Virus record (IMG/VR): IMGVR_UViG_3300037324_000010 | Location: 1 to 27,396 of that record | Direction: 5' to 3' (one strand) | From: a virus | DNA length: 27,396 nt | Shown here: positions 26,612-27,396 of the stretch, one piece after another | Position numbering within the stretch: position 1 is the first letter of the stretch | Layout: the number at the start of each line of letters is the position of its first letter | Program-made: the position numbers and the translations under genes | The notes under the pieces: model-generated | The model's database searches: none | Seen by the model: the letters and a program-made list of their open reading frames with translations, nothing else | Told to the model about the DNA's origin: nothing

Positions 26612-27396
26612 TTAGGAAGCGCCACCAATGAAGTGCTTGACGGCTCCGGTCTGATCCAGCAGCACGCCGTCGCCACGAACAAGGCAACGGAATGTCACCT
26701 GGTCGGTGTTGAACGCGAACTCGTCGGAACGCTCGAACCGGATTCCACCAGCAAGGCGCACGTAGTACGCGCTCATGTCACCGAAGGCAACCGAGCGTGC
26801 GCCAAGACCCACGGCGGCCACGTTCGGGTCGGTAGCAACCGGCGTGCCCAGGATCGTGTCAGGCGCACCCGCAAGTCCCGGAACCCACAGGTAGTTGTTG
26901 TCCGAACCCTTGAGCTTGCGCACAGTGGCAAGGGTTTGGTCGCGCATCAACCATGCAGCTGACGGTGAGTTGCGGTAAGAGCTGATGACCGAGTAGTACA
27001 GGTCAATCAGGTTGTCCGCAGTAAACGCACCTACAGCAGCGTTGGCACCGGTGACACCCAGCGTGGTGCTGGTCATCAGGCCGGTCGGCTGGCTCGAACC
27101 GCTACCCGCAACAAGGTGAGCGCCCAAAGCGTTACCAACCGCACGGCCAGCCTGCGCCGACAGGTAACCCTCAAGGTCAACCCCAGTGTCGTCCACCAGC
27201 TGACGGGGCGCCTGAATGAGCGTCGCGTACTGGTACCCGTTCAACGTGCGAGTGGCGAACACCGGGTCAGACTCAGAAATGGCTGTGTTCTCAGCGGTCA
27301 ACGCGGCACTGCTGTGCGCGGTGGTGACCGGGAACTCCAAAGGCTCCCCACCCGTGGTACGGATGACGGTTGCGAACTGGAGTAGCGCCGCATTCT
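26612..27396 (-). CDS. Major capsid protein, C-terminal part (starts at 605 across the join)
   Basis: The frame enters from the window edge in phase with the 605-1 segment and ends with TAA at 26612. It holds most of the HK97 fold: PVTTAHSSAALTAENTAI, FATRTLNGYQYATLIQAPRQLVDD (E-loop and spine region, in part), AGRAVGNALGAHLVAGSGSSQP, then ISSYRNSPSAAWLMRD and a C-terminal GDMSAYYVRLAGGIRFERSDEF. The end GVLLDQTGAVKHF is also typical. Bases 27213-27396 repeat 1-184, so the real gene uses each only once. Confidence 0.94.
   Translation of the reverse strand, partial: NAALLQFATVIRTTGGEPLEFPVTTAHSSAALTAENTAISESDPVFATRTLNGYQYATLIQAPRQLVDDTGVDLEGYLSAQAGRAVGNALGAHLVAGSGSSQPTGLMTSTTLGVTGANAAVGAFTADNLIDLYYSVISSYRNSPSAAWLMRDQTLATVRKLKGSDNNYLWVPGLAGAPDTILGTPVATDPNVAAVGLGARSVAFGDMSAYYVRLAGGIRFERSDEFAFNTDQVTFRCLVRGDGVLLDQTGAVKHFIGGAS
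27213..27396. repeat. Assembly overlap, right copy
   Basis: Same sequence as 1-184 with one silent difference at 27340. Collapsing it gives a circular unit of 27212 bp. Confidence 0.95.

Overview
The window is essentially a complete small temperate tailed phage (siphovirus type) genome, shown as one opened circle. Bases 1-184 and 27213-27396 are the same sequence apart from one synonymous difference, and the major capsid gene runs off one end and continues at the other. The unit genome is therefore about 27.2 kb. High GC by eye, frequent GTG starts, ATGA/GTGA overlaps, promoters placed so that transcripts would be leaderless, and the protein families present all suggest an actinobacterial (Actinomycetota) host. 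The genus cannot be told from the sequence alone. The single-base difference between the two copies of the overlap suggests the contig came from a mixed population.

Layout, following leftward (minus-strand) transcription. A small immunity region at 15.5-17.1 kb carries a divergent Cro-like gene (minus) and a repressor plus tyrosine integrase (plus). Leftward from cro come small membrane proteins and a winged-helix protein, then a recombination and replication block: Holliday-junction-type nuclease, RecE-like exonuclease with its conserved partner, HTH protein, HNH nuclease, replication initiator with origin-like iterons inside the gene, loader-like protein and SSB. Next are many small Zn-ribbon, HTH and RHH proteins and a metallophosphoesterase (9.6-5.1 kb), two of them behind near-identical strong promoters. 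Then follow HNH, small and large terminase, portal, prohead protease and major capsid (5.1-0 kb, continuing at 27.4-26.6 kb), the head-tail connectors, major tail protein, frameshifted tail chaperone, tape measure, a large LamG-type tail protein, an M23 endolysin and holin-like proteins (26.4-17.2 kb). The block ends at a strong terminator facing the integrase.

The genes form one long lytic operon of tightly overlapping reading frames, opposed by a short rightward lysogeny unit. No DNA polymerase, helicase or primase is visible, so replication must rely on the host machinery recruited to the origin.

Two points stand out. First, the attachment core (a 39-bp tRNA 3' half, best read as tRNA-Asn) lies inside the repressor gene. 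Integration would cut the repressor from 121 to about 93 residues, with the stop codon supplied by the antisense of the host tRNA anticodon loop. This is the architecture of integration-dependent immunity known from mycobacteriophages such as BPs. Second, six TGCCAT repeats at 11-12 bp spacing sit inside the replication initiator gene beside an AT-rich stretch and a hexamer microsatellite, which is a lambda-O-like candidate origin. All family assignments come from reading motifs; no database search was run.
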